The notes under the pieces are model-generated. The model had not been told where the DNA came from. It searched no databases and worked only from the letters and a program-made list of their open reading frames with translations. This document shows, in pieces, positions 25,947 through 34,251 of a stretch of 64,000 nucleotides of DNA. Both the position numbers and the translations under genes were made by a program. The first letter of the stretch is position 1; each line of letters begins with the position of its first letter. The stretch lies in contig NZ_MUYT01000007.1 of the NCBI RefSeq assembly GCF_002014765.1, positions 124,769 through 188,768 on the forward strand, in the 5' to 3' direction. Source of the DNA: Lwoffella lincolnii. Lineage in GTDB: Bacteria; Pseudomonadota; Gammaproteobacteria; Pseudomonadales; Moraxellaceae.

Positions 25947-26795
25947 ATGACAAATTTATCTGGCGTATTGTCTCACAAAGCCTTCACACTGACAGCTTGC
26001 TTGGCAGGCTTGGTATTGGTTGGTTGTAACAACAGTCAAAACACCGCCACAGACACCACCAGCACGGACACCCCTGCTGGTGGTGATACCCAAGGTGAGG
26101 TTATCGGCGATGTTATCAAAGTGGCAACCGAGTCTAGCTATCCTCCCTTTAGCTATATAGATGCCAGTGGTAAAGAAGTGGGATTTGAGATTGACTTAAT
26201 AAATGCACTATGTACCGAGATGAAGGCCACTTGTGAGATTCGCTCACAAGATTGGGACGCTTTAATCCCTGGGTTAAAATCTAAAAAGTTCGATGTTGCC
26301 ATTGCTGGCATGTCCATTACCCCAGAGCGTTTGGAAGTGGTTGATTTTACCAATCCATACTTTGAAGCTGGCATTATTCTTATCAGCAAAGTGGGCAGTG
26401 GGATTACGTTAGATAATTTAGATGGTAAGGCAGTTGGGGCTCAGCGTTCTACCGTGTCATCTCAATATTTGGCGGATAAATATCCCAAGGCAGACATTCA
26501 ATTATACGATACCCAAGAAAATGGCTTTATTGACATGACCAATGGTCGTTTGCATGCCATGCTTGTTGATCAAATCATTGGAATAAACTGGTTAGGCACA
26601 GAAGCAGCATCGGACTATGAGCAGGTTGGTGAAATTATCTCCACAGGTAATGACTCCATGGGCATTGCCGTGCGTAAGGGTGATCCGCTTAAAGGCAAGT
26701 TTGACATGGCATTAGATGCCATTCGTGCCAATGGAACGTATGACCGCATTAATAACGAATATTTTGGTGAGGCAGGTGCTGTGCCTACTCAATAA
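25947..26795 (+). CDS. Polar amino-acid ABC binding lipoprotein, copy 2
   Basis: 282 residues. Lipobox L-V-L-V-G-C near residue 27, a short Thr/Asp-rich linker, then the SBP_bac_3 domain: V-A-T-E-S-S-Y-P-P-F-S-Y, F-E-I-D-L-I-N-A-L-C, S-Q-D-W-D-A-L-I-P-G-L, I-A-G-M-S-I-T-P-E-R, A-Q-R-S-T. It differs from copies 1 and 3 at several pocket positions (S-Y-I-D for N-x-T-N-A-D), so a different ligand preference is likely. AGGGAAATTTT precedes the ATG. Gap of about 80 bp on either side, compatible with one transcript. Confidence 0.92.
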   Translation: MTNLSGVLSHKAFTLTACLAGLVLVGCNNSQNTATDTTSTDTPAGGDTQGEVIGDVIKVATESSYPPFSYIDASGKEVGFEIDLINALCTEMKATCEIRSQDWDALIPGLKSKKFDVAIAGMSITPERLEVVDFTNPYFEAGIILISKVGSGITLDNLDGKAVGAQRSTVSSQYLADKYPKADIQLYDTQENGFIDMTNGRLHAMLVDQIIGINWLGTEAASDYEQVGEIISTGNDSMGIAVRKGDPLKGKFDMALDAIRANGTYDRINNEYFGEAGAVPTQ

Positions 26796-26892
26796 TTTAT
26801 AAATTTACATCAGATGCCGTTTGACTTTAGTGCAAATTGCAAATGGTGTGAATCCTTTTTTTGTTAGATATGTTAGATATAAGGAAATGTCT

Positions 26893-27819
26893 ATGTCAAA
26901 ATCCATACTAAAGCCAATATCCAGTGCCTTTTTATTGAACTGGTCAATGAAAGGTAAATCCGTGGCGTTGTTGACAACTGTTTTATTTGGCTTAGGCTTA
27001 ACTGCTTGTTCGCCTAAAGACAATGCAAGCACAGGCGACGTTGCTGGCTCAACAAATGATGCTGCTGTGTTACGCATCGCCACCGAAGGGTCATATGCCC
27101 CCTTTAACTTTACCAATGCTGACGGCAGTTTGGGCGGATTTGACATCGACATTGCCAATGCCCTGTGTGATGAAATGCAGGTTAAATGTGACATCTCTGC
27201 CCAAGATTGGGAAGGTATCATTCCAAGTTTAAAAACAAAAAAATATGATGCCATTGTTGCTGCCATGTCGGTAACTCCAGACAGACAACAACAGGTGGAT
27301 TTTACCCAGCCGTATTACACCAATAGCTTGGTGTTTTTGGCAAAAAAAGACAGTCATTTTAACCCTAATGATGCCAATGACATTGCCAATACCGAAATTG
27401 CTGCTCAGCGTTCAACCATTTCATCGCAGTGGTTAGAGCAGACACACCCCAATGCCAAAAGTCGCTTATATGATACCTTAAACAACGCCTTTATGGACTT
27501 AGGTAATGAGCGGGTTGGGGCGATGGTGTCAGATAAATTGCCTGCTTTGGATTGGTTGGCATCACCAAGTGCTGATGACTTTGAGCTTAAAGGTGGGGAT
27601 ATTGACATCAACGATAAAATGGCAATCGCTGTCCGCCAAGGGGATAATGAATTAAAGGATAAATTCAATGCTGCCCTTGCTGCCATTAAAGCCAATGGTA
27701 AATACGATGACATCGTTGCCAAAAACTTCCCGAAACTGGCAGAACATAACACGCACAGTGCCAATACACATGATGCCAATACACACAGTATTGAAGTTGA
27801 AGCAAACCCATCGGATTAA
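26893..27819 (+). CDS. Polar amino-acid ABC binding lipoprotein, copy 3
   Basis: About 308 residues. I place the start at the ATG at 26893, seven bases after AAGGA (26881-26885). The ATG at 26887 is too close to that site, and the longer frame from 26821 adds non-signal sequence. Lipobox G-L-G-L-T-A-C, then R-I-A-T-E-G-S-Y-A-P-F-N-F-T-N-A-D-G, closely matching copy 1. The last about 25 residues are a His/Thr/Asn repeat (A-N-T-H-D, A-N-T-H-S) not seen in copies 1 and 2. A shared terminator with the opposing symporter gene follows. Confidence 0.92.
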   Translation: MSKSILKPISSAFLLNWSMKGKSVALLTTVLFGLGLTACSPKDNASTGDVAGSTNDAAVLRIATEGSYAPFNFTNADGSLGGFDIDIANALCDEMQVKCDISAQDWEGIIPSLKTKKYDAIVAAMSVTPDRQQQVDFTQPYYTNSLVFLAKKDSHFNPNDANDIANTEIAAQRSTISSQWLEQTHPNAKSRLYDTLNNAFMDLGNERVGAMVSDKLPALDWLASPSADDFELKGGDIDINDKMAIAVRQGDNELKDKFNAALAAIKANGKYDDIVAKNFPKLAEHNTHSANTHDANTHSIEVEANPSD

Positions 27820-27940
27820 ATGGCTGCCAAACCAACAGAGCCAGTAAGCAACTAAATTAAGCAATGAAAACAAGCAGCGAAAGTCAATACTGAGCTTGAA
27901 TGACTGAGCCTGAATGTTTTTTTGGTCAGATTGTTCATTG

Positions 27941-27981
27941 CACAAAAAATCCCTACTTACATTAAGTGGGGATTTTTTGTG
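27941..27981. terminator. Bidirectional terminator between binding protein 3 and the AGCS symporter
   Basis: Long stem: left arm CACAAAAAATCCCTACTTA (27941-27959), right arm TAAGTGGGGATTTTTTGTG (27963-27981), a single G-T pair and a three-base loop. The T runs face both ways. Confidence 0.9.
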
Positions 27982-27996
27982 ATAATAAGCAGATGG

Positions 27997-29436
27997 TTAA
28001 TCGTCCCAAGCATCACGATTGGCTTCATGACGCAATTTTTTAAAGTCATTTGGGTCAAAGGTAGGGTGCTTACCCAATTTTAACTGTCGTTCATAATCTT
28101 TTAACACCCTAAAGGCAACAGGTGATAGCCAAACGATGGCAACCAAGTTGATTAATGCCATTAACCCCATGGATAAATCCGCAAAGTTCCATACGGCTTG
28201 TAGGTTGGCGATTGAGCCGATGAATATCATCGCCAATACTGCCACTCGCAATATCATCACTGCCACTTTAGCAACCTTAGGTCCTGCAATAAACTCAATG
28301 TTGGACTCACCATAGCTGTAGTTGGCAATGATGGTCGTGAATGAAAAGAAGAAAATGGCAACCGCAATAAAGTATACTCCCAAATTACCCACATACTGAG
28401 ATAATGCCAATTGAGTGAGTTGAATGCCTTCTTGCTCGACATTGGGGTCAACCACGCCAGACAAAATGATGATGGAAGCGGTGGCGGTACAGATGACAAG
28501 CGTGTCTATAAACACACCAAGCATCTGCATAAAGCCTTGTGTGGCAGGGTGATTGGGATAAGTCTGAGCGGTGGCGGCAGCATTGGGGGCAGAGCCCATA
28601 CCTGCTTCGTTAGAGAACAGTCCACGCTTGATGCCATTCATCATCGCTTGGGCGATGGTATAGCCCAATGCCCCACCTGCTGCCTGTTCAAGACCAAAAG
28701 CAGATTTAAAAATCAAAGTAATGGCTGATGGCAGTTGGGGTAGGTTGGTGATGATTACAAATACGGCTAATAGTAAGTATAAAATTGCCATCACAGGCAC
28801 AATCTTACCAGCCACCCTTGCCACTGACCTCATGCCACCAAACACCACAGGGGCAGTTAACAGCACCAGCCCAATGCCAGTTACCCAAGTGGGGATATGA
28901 AAGGCTTCGTTGACTGCTTGGGCGATGGTATTGGCTTGTACACCATTAAAAGCCAGACCAAAAGCAGCCAACAAACTCAACGCAAACAAAATTGCCAACC
29001 AACGCTGACCAAGTCCTTTTTCGATATAATAAGCAGGGCCACCTCGATAGATGTTATCGGTGTGTGGTACTTTATAGGCCTGAGCCAATGCCGATTCCAC
29101 AAAGCTTGTGGACATGCCAACCAAAGCGGTAATCCACATCCAAAAAATCGCTCCAGGTCCACCCAAATAAATGGCGATGGCAACACCCGCTAAGTTACCT
29201 GTGCCGACCCGTGAGGCCAGTGAAGTCATCAAGGCTTCAAATGAGCTGATGCCACCTGCACGCGCACCGTGGTTGGAGATTTTGAGCAGTTGCCACATAT
29301 GCCCAAAGTGGCGAATTTGCATAAAACGGGTGGCGACGGTGAAATACAGTCCCACCCCAATCAATAAATAAATGAGTAAGTAGCCCCAAATAATGCCATT
29401 ACCCCAATCGACAAAAGCATGAAACCAGTCAAACAT
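27997..29436 (-). CDS. AGCS-family sodium:alanine symporter
   Basis: About 479 residues from the ATG at 29436, six bases after AGGGA; an ATG two codons upstream overlaps that site. AGCS signature: G-N-G-I-I-W-G near the N-terminus, then G-T-G-N-L-A-G-V-A-I-A-I-Y-L-G-G-P-G-A-I-F-W-M-W (piecewise), K-R-G-L-F-S-N-E-A-G-M-G-S-A-P-N. About 10-11 membrane helices. Imports alanine or glycine with sodium. It is inverted and sits between the binding-protein and permease halves of the ABC system, so it probably has separate control. Confidence 0.93.
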   Translation of the reverse strand: MFDWFHAFVDWGNGIIWGYLLIYLLIGVGLYFTVATRFMQIRHFGHMWQLLKISNHGARAGGISSFEALMTSLASRVGTGNLAGVAIAIYLGGPGAIFWMWITALVGMSTSFVESALAQAYKVPHTDNIYRGGPAYYIEKGLGQRWLAILFALSLLAAFGLAFNGVQANTIAQAVNEAFHIPTWVTGIGLVLLTAPVVFGGMRSVARVAGKIVPVMAILYLLLAVFVIITNLPQLPSAITLIFKSAFGLEQAAGGALGYTIAQAMMNGIKRGLFSNEAGMGSAPNAAATAQTYPNHPATQGFMQMLGVFIDTLVICTATASIIILSGVVDPNVEQEGIQLTQLALSQYVGNLGVYFIAVAIFFFSFTTIIANYSYGESNIEFIAGPKVAKVAVMILRVAVLAMIFIGSIANLQAVWNFADLSMGLMALINLVAIVWLSPVAFRVLKDYERQLKLGKHPTFDPNDFKKLRHEANRDAWDD

Positions 29437-30051
29437 GGTCATTCCCTAATATTTTAAGACAGATGATGTTTTAAGATGGCTGAATCAATCAAAGGTCTTT
29501 ATGCACATGCCTTAAAATGCACAATGACACATTAGGGTGCCTAATAGAGAATGGCTAAAGACGCATGGTTGCAAATATTAACATAAAATGTGAGTGTCAG
29601 GCGTTATTTGTGTATTTATTTACTTATGTTGCGATATATTAACTTTATTGCGACATATTAAAGTTATTTTGCTGGTTGTTGGTAAATACACACATGGGTG
29701 ATAAAAAATGGGTGATAAAAAATATTTTGCCAGTGCATATGTTTCCACTGGCTTTTTTGTGCATAATGGGCTAAAAGCAAGACATCAGAGACAAGACATC
29801 AAAGACATGGTAATAGAGTAACAGACAAGTCAATGCCCATGATTCGGTATGGACTTATCAGGAAACTTGGCTGAATTTTGTTATTTTTATTTTTACAAAA
29901 TTTCACAGTGTGCTAAACTCATGTCTTATTTTACAAATTTGTATGGGCAAATTGTCATCTGTGACTTGACCAGTCTTAGGGAGGTTAATGATACAGGTAA
30001 GCAAAAATAAGCCTTATGCACTTTCCATGACTGCCACAGAAGAGAACGATT
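29437..30051. other. Intergenic region with an orphan terminator
   Basis: About 615 bp with no gene. It contains repeated TTGCGA-ATATTAA blocks near 29629-29660, two tandem copies of ATGGGTGATAAAAA near 29694-29722, and a good hairpin with a T run at 29729-29758. No protein-coding frame on the plus strand ends before that terminator, so a small untranslated transcript upstream is possible. Confidence 0.5.
29729..29758 (+). terminator. Orphan rho-independent terminator-like hairpin
   Basis: Stem GCCAGTG (29729-29735) and CACTGGC (29746-29752), 10-base loop, followed by six T. No plus-strand gene lies between it and the leftward symporter gene. The minus side is also T-rich (AAAATATTTTTTA), so it could act both ways. 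Confidence 0.6.
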
Positions 30052-30801
30052 GTGTTTGATTTACAAGGATTTGGGCATTTATTATTTAACGGAGCATGGG
30101 TCACCATCAAGTTGGCATTGACCAGCCTCGCCATTGGTATGGTGCTGGGTTTACTCGGAGCGGCAGGTAAACGTTCAAATATTTGGCTGTTTCGCCAGTT
30201 TGCTAATTTGTACACCACGGTGATGCGTGGCATTCCTGAACTGCTGTTGGTGTTGTTTTTATATTTTGGCGGTCAGATGATTTTGACGGCTATCCTAGAG
30301 TCATTGGGTCATCATGACTATGTTGAGCTCAGTGCGTTTTGGGCTGGGGTGTTGGCGTTGTCGGTGGCATTTGGAGCGTATGCCACCGAAGTGTTGCGTA
30401 TGGCAATCCAAGAGTTGGATAAAGGACAATGGGAAGCTGCCAAAGCAGTGGGCATGCGTCCTTCGCAAACGTTTTGGCGGATTATTTTGCCACAGGTATG
30501 GAAGTTGGCTTTACCTGGTTTGGGTAATTTGTTTTTGGTACTGATAAAAGACACAGCACTGGTATCAGTGGTTGGGCTAAAGGACATCATGTATCAAGCT
30601 TCTCGGGCGGCTCAATCCACTCAGCAGGCGTTTACTTTTTATATGGCAGCGGCATTGATTTATTTGGTCTTAACGGTGATTGTTACGGCGGTGATGATGT
30701 GGCTTGAATGGCGAGCCAATCCTGCCAAACGTTATCGTTATAGACAAAAACGGCTACAACGTCACTTAAAAAACAAAAATAACCAGCAAGCACAGGCATA
30801 G
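30052..30801 (+). CDS. Polar amino-acid ABC transporter permease (HisQ/ArtQ type)
   Basis: 249 residues from a GTG at 30052 (AGAGA upstream). Five or so membrane helices, N-terminal G-A-W-V-T-I-K-L-A-L motif, R-G-I-P-E-L-L-L-V-L-F, and the EAA loop E-A-A-K-A-V-G-M-R-P-S that docks on the ATPase. The C-terminal tail is Lys/Arg/Gln-rich. Pairs with the next gene (gap of 9 bp). It should work with the ATPase at 24 kb and one or more of the three binding lipoproteins. Confidence 0.92.
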   Translation: MFDLQGFGHLLFNGAWVTIKLALTSLAIGMVLGLLGAAGKRSNIWLFRQFANLYTTVMRGIPELLLVLFLYFGGQMILTAILESLGHHDYVELSAFWAGVLALSVAFGAYATEVLRMAIQELDKGQWEAAKAVGMRPSQTFWRIILPQVWKLALPGLGNLFLVLIKDTALVSVVGLKDIMYQASRAAQSTQQAFTFYMAAALIYLVLTVIVTAVMMWLEWRANPAKRYRYRQKRLQRHLKNKNNQQAQA

Positions 30802-30810
30802 GAGACAGCG

Positions 30811-31542
30811 ATGCAGTGGGATTGGAACGTCATCATCAATTCGATGCCAAAGCTACTAGAAGGTCTGATTATCACAGTTGAGCTGATGACCATTTCTGTG
30901 TTGTTGGGGCTTTTTTTTGGTTTGATATTGGCATTGCTTAGGGTGCATCATAGCCTTTGGGTAAAAACTTTACCATTTTTGTATATCTTCTTTTTTCGTG
31001 GCACACCACTGTTGGTACAGCTGTTTTTGATTTATTATGGCTTATCACAGTTTGAGTTTGTTACCAATTCGGTTTTGTGGGATTCGGTGTTGAAACAACC
31101 CTACTGGTGTGCCATTATTGCGTTTACCTTAAACACCAGTGCCTATGTGGCAGAGATTATCCGTGGGGCGATAGAGTCCATTCCTGACGGGGAATTAGAA
31201 GCGGCAGATGCCATTGGCATGTCACCCATGCAAAAGTTGACTCGAATCACCATTCCACGAGCGTTTGGCATCATGTTGCCAGCTTATAGCAATGAAGTGA
31301 TTTTTATGCTAAAAGGCAGTTCGCTTGCCATGACCATTGCTTTGATGGACATCACAGGTGTGGCTAAGACCATTTCTGCTCGTACTTATACGGTGTTTGA
31401 GATGTATTTTGCTGCTGGGATATTGTATTTGATATTGTCATGGATAATTTTGTTTGGCTTTCGCTTGCTTGAGAAGCGTTTTAATAGGCATCATCATTAT
31501 GTGCCTCCTGATGTGGCAACCAATACCATACCAAAAATTTGA
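30811..31542 (+). CDS. Polar amino-acid ABC transporter permease (HisM/ArtM type)
   Basis: 243 residues. GGAGA precedes the ATG. The motifs L-L-E-G-L-I-I-T-V-E-L, F-F-R-G-T-P-L-L-V-Q-L-F-L-I-Y-Y-G and the EAA loop E-A-A-D-A-I-G-M-S-P-M-Q are clear. Ends in a His-rich tail. Forms the membrane pair with the preceding permease. The R-G-T-P-L-L-V-Q motif matches HisM and ArtM more than GlnP. Confidence 0.92.
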   Translation: MQWDWNVIINSMPKLLEGLIITVELMTISVLLGLFFGLILALLRVHHSLWVKTLPFLYIFFFRGTPLLVQLFLIYYGLSQFEFVTNSVLWDSVLKQPYWCAIIAFTLNTSAYVAEIIRGAIESIPDGELEAADAIGMSPMQKLTRITIPRAFGIMLPAYSNEVIFMLKGSSLAMTIALMDITGVAKTISARTYTVFEMYFAAGILYLILSWIILFGFRLLEKRFNRHHHYVPPDVATNTIPKI

Positions 31543-31652
31543 ACCAATTTTCTATCAGTTTTCTTCCGTCAACCCCATGTTGGCGGTTTTTTTGTCAAGG
31601 CACTTATCATCATTAAGACATTCATCATCAACCATCATAAAAGGACCATGCC

Positions 31653-32348
31653 ATGAATGACATTCCAGACAGCAATCAACCTGCCAATATTGGCAAAGTG
31701 GTGTGTGTGGGGCGTAACTATGTCGCCCATGCCCAAGAGTTGGGTAATGATGTGCCTGACACGCCGATGTTATTTATCAAACCTGCATCTACCGTGCAAT
31801 ATTTGTCAGATGATGGGCGGATTAATGCTGTGTTTGATGATGTGCCGAGGCAACGCTCATATGCTGTGCATTATGAAACTGAATTGTGTGTACAGATGGC
31901 TCAAGATGTGTACCATGCTGATGTGAAGCAGGTGTGTGATGGCTTACAAAATGGTTTGCTTGCTGGCGTGACGGTGGGTTTGGATTTGACCTTACGTGAG
32001 TTGCAAACTGAGTTAAAGGCAATAGGATATCCGTGGGAGCGTGCTAAATGCTTTATGGGCTCGTGCGTGTTGGGTGATTGGTTGCCTATGGGTTTGGGTG
32101 AATGCACAGATGACTTTAGTCAACTGACATATCAGCTTTGGATTGATGATGTGCTGACACAGCAAGGTAATCCATCATTGATGATATTTGACTTGCCTAG
32201 ACTTATCAGTGATGCCAGTCATGCGTTTGGTCTGCAATCAGGTGATGTGCTGATGACAGGCACACCGAGTGGGGTGGGGGTGTTGAAAAAAGGACAACGG
32301 TTAAAAATGGTGTTGCAAGATGAATCATATTTTGCTGATGTGGTTTAG
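31653..32348 (+). CDS. Fumarylacetoacetate hydrolase family protein (YcgM-like)
   Basis: 231 residues. FAH fold: C-V-G-R-N-Y-V-A-H-A-Q-E-L-G near the N-terminus, metal ligands in H-Y-E-T-E-L (E of the E-x-E pair) and in the later G-L-D-L-T-L-R-E-L-Q segment (D), then G-T-P-S-G-V-G. The length and G-R-N-Y start suit YcgM/FAHD1-like acylpyruvases or oxaloacetate decarboxylases rather than true FAH. AAGGA precedes the ATG. Substrate unknown; the birA gene follows. Confidence 0.87.
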   Translation: MNDIPDSNQPANIGKVVCVGRNYVAHAQELGNDVPDTPMLFIKPASTVQYLSDDGRINAVFDDVPRQRSYAVHYETELCVQMAQDVYHADVKQVCDGLQNGLLAGVTVGLDLTLRELQTELKAIGYPWERAKCFMGSCVLGDWLPMGLGECTDDFSQLTYQLWIDDVLTQQGNPSLMIFDLPRLISDASHAFGLQSGDVLMTGTPSGVGVLKKGQRLKMVLQDESYFADVV

Positions 32349-32361
32349 TGTCATGTTTAAG

Positions 32362-32391
32362 TTTGATTGATTTAAATTTGATTGATTTAAG
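32362..32391. repeat. 15-bp tandem duplication before birA
   Basis: TTTGATTGATTTAAA (32362-32376) followed directly by TTTGATTGATTTAAG (32377-32391), one mismatch. It ends about 20 bp before the birA start. Confidence 0.85.
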
Positions 32392-32412
32392 CTTTAATAA
32401 CCAAGGTTGTTT

Positions 32413-33519
32413 ATGTCGCTAATATCCATTGCTCATATCACTGCCATTGAGTGTGTTGCTCAGTATATTTTGTCAGAGTGTCATGAACATGTCACAAATT
32501 CGCTCTCTACCAACAGCGAACTGATTGAAAAACTGCTCAATGCAGGCCTGCCTGCCACACAACCAGCCATATTAACGGCAGACAGCCAGAGTGCTGGTCG
32601 GGGTCAGCATGGCAGAAGTTGGCAATCACCCAAAGGCAATCTGTATTTTTCTTTTTACCACCCATTAACCACCACAAAAACAACCTTTAGTGCCAACATT
32701 TTACCGCTCACTGCTCCCATCACAGGTCTGTTATCACTGTGTGTCGGACAGCAGTTGGCAAACATGTCCATCATTCGCCAACTCAATAGACACCGCCTAT
32801 CACAAAGCTTACCTAACATTGGGGTAAAATGGGTGAATGACGTGGGATTTTATCATGTTGTCAAAAGCCATCAACCCAACAATATGCATACGTCATCACA
32901 CTTTGATAAGGTGTTGCCATGTCATCAATCACCATGTCATCAATTACAGTTTTACAAATTAGCAGGCATTTTGATTGAGCCAGTACAGCGGGCAGGAAAA
33001 CGCTTAGGTGTGGTCATCGGAATTGGCATCAATGTGCAAAACCCTCCAATGCTGACTTCAGCTCAGCAAGAAAACATGGGGCATCAAGCAGTAGGGTTAA
33101 ATTCGTTGATTGACATGTGCAACCTGCCTAACTGTTTACCAGTCAGTTTTTTACCAGTCAGTCCGCAAGATTTGTACCGTCCTGTATTAATGGCGTGTCT
33201 CAATGCCTTACTCATTCATGACCAATTAATATGTGAATCTAAAGTAGGTGAACCTCAAGATGGGGGGGGATATTCTGATGAATTTTTGCGTGAATTTGCC
33301 AAGGTTGATGTGCTGGCAGGCAAGCGGATAAAGGTACGTTCAGACCGCTTAAGCCACTTTAATGGTGATAACGCCAATGATGATAACACCATGCTGACAG
33401 GTCGGGCAATTGGCATTGACCGTCATGGGCGTTTGCAGGTGATAGATGGTGGCGGTAAGATACACGCCTTATTGACAGGCAATATTCCAAACGCATTTGC
33501 TTGTGATGACAGCAGATAA
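32413..33519 (+). CDS. birA: Biotin--[acetyl-CoA-carboxylase] ligase, without N-terminal DNA-binding domain
   Basis: About 368 residues from the ATG at 32413 (AAGG before it; a TTG two codons upstream is less likely). Ligase motif A-G-R-G-Q-H-G-R-S-W is clear, followed by G-N-L-Y-F-S. No winged-helix repressor domain, so this is a monofunctional ligase. The usual K-W-P-N-D reads K-W-V-N-D, and about 40 residues of His/Gln/Pro/Ser-rich sequence (including two C-H-Q-S/L units) separate it from K-L-A-G-I-L-I-E, where other enzymes have about 8. Followed 11 bp later by coaX, a pairing also seen in Bordetella. Confidence 0.88.
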   Translation: MSLISIAHITAIECVAQYILSECHEHVTNSLSTNSELIEKLLNAGLPATQPAILTADSQSAGRGQHGRSWQSPKGNLYFSFYHPLTTTKTTFSANILPLTAPITGLLSLCVGQQLANMSIIRQLNRHRLSQSLPNIGVKWVNDVGFYHVVKSHQPNNMHTSSHFDKVLPCHQSPCHQLQFYKLAGILIEPVQRAGKRLGVVIGIGINVQNPPMLTSAQQENMGHQAVGLNSLIDMCNLPNCLPVSFLPVSPQDLYRPVLMACLNALLIHDQLICESKVGEPQDGGGYSDEFLREFAKVDVLAGKRIKVRSDRLSHFNGDNANDDNTMLTGRAIGIDRHGRLQVIDGGGKIHALLTGNIPNAFACDDSR

Positions 33520-33530
33520 GGAAAAAACAC

Positions 33531-34250
33531 ATGGCAAAACTTTGGCTGGATTTGGGCAACACCCGTTTAAAATATTGGTTGGTAGATGATGTTGGGCAAA
33601 TCATTGAAGCCGATGCCAAGGAGCATCTGCTTGCCCCTGCTGAGTTGCTTATGGGTTTGACTGACCGTATCGAGCGGTATGCCCCTGAGTTCATTGGTGT
33701 GTCTTCGGTGCTTGGTGATGCCATCAATGCCAATGTGGCTGATACGTTAACTGGGCTTAGCATGCCTTTTGAATTTGTGCAGGTGCAGTCCAATCATCGG
33801 TTATTGGTCAGTCGTTATGACGCTAACCAATTGGGTGTTGACCGTTGGCTACAGATGTTGGGGGCGGTGGATTGCCGTCGTCGACAGTGCATTGTGGGTT
33901 GTGGTACGGCATTGACCATTGATTTGATTGATCATGCTGAGCATTTGGGTGGTTATATTTTTCCCAATTTATATCTACAGCGTGATGCTCTGTTTTCAGG
34001 CACAAGACAAATCAGCTCTTTGCTTGGGCAGTTTGACAGCATTCACGTTGGAGTTACCACATCTGAGGCGGTGCATCGTGGTGTCTTGCTATCAGTGGTG
34101 GGTGCGGTCAATGAGATACATCGCCGTCATACCAACTATGAACTGATCATCACAGGGGGTGATGCGTCATTGATTAGCCCATATCTGAACCAAACGGCAC
34201 ACGTCCGTCATGATTTGTTGTTAAATGGGTTAATGCGGTTTTTTGGCTGA
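33531..34250 (+). CDS. coaX: Type III pantothenate kinase
   Basis: 239 residues. First step of coenzyme A synthesis. N-terminal phosphate motif L-D-L-G-N-T-R-L-K-Y-W, substrate motif G-V-D-R-W, then G-C-G-T-A-L-T-I-D and G-G-Y-I-F-P-N, all typical of CoaX (ASKHA fold). AAGGA precedes the ATG. No type I/II kinase is present in the window. Coupled to birA: biotin ligation and CoA supply both serve acetyl-CoA carboxylase. Confidence 0.93.
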   Translation: MAKLWLDLGNTRLKYWLVDDVGQIIEADAKEHLLAPAELLMGLTDRIERYAPEFIGVSSVLGDAINANVADTLTGLSMPFEFVQVQSNHRLLVSRYDANQLGVDRWLQMLGAVDCRRRQCIVGCGTALTIDLIDHAEHLGGYIFPNLYLQRDALFSGTRQISSLLGQFDSIHVGVTTSEAVHRGVLLSVVGAVNEIHRRHTNYELIITGGDASLISPYLNQTAHVRHDLLLNGLMRFFG

Positions 34251-34251
34251 A

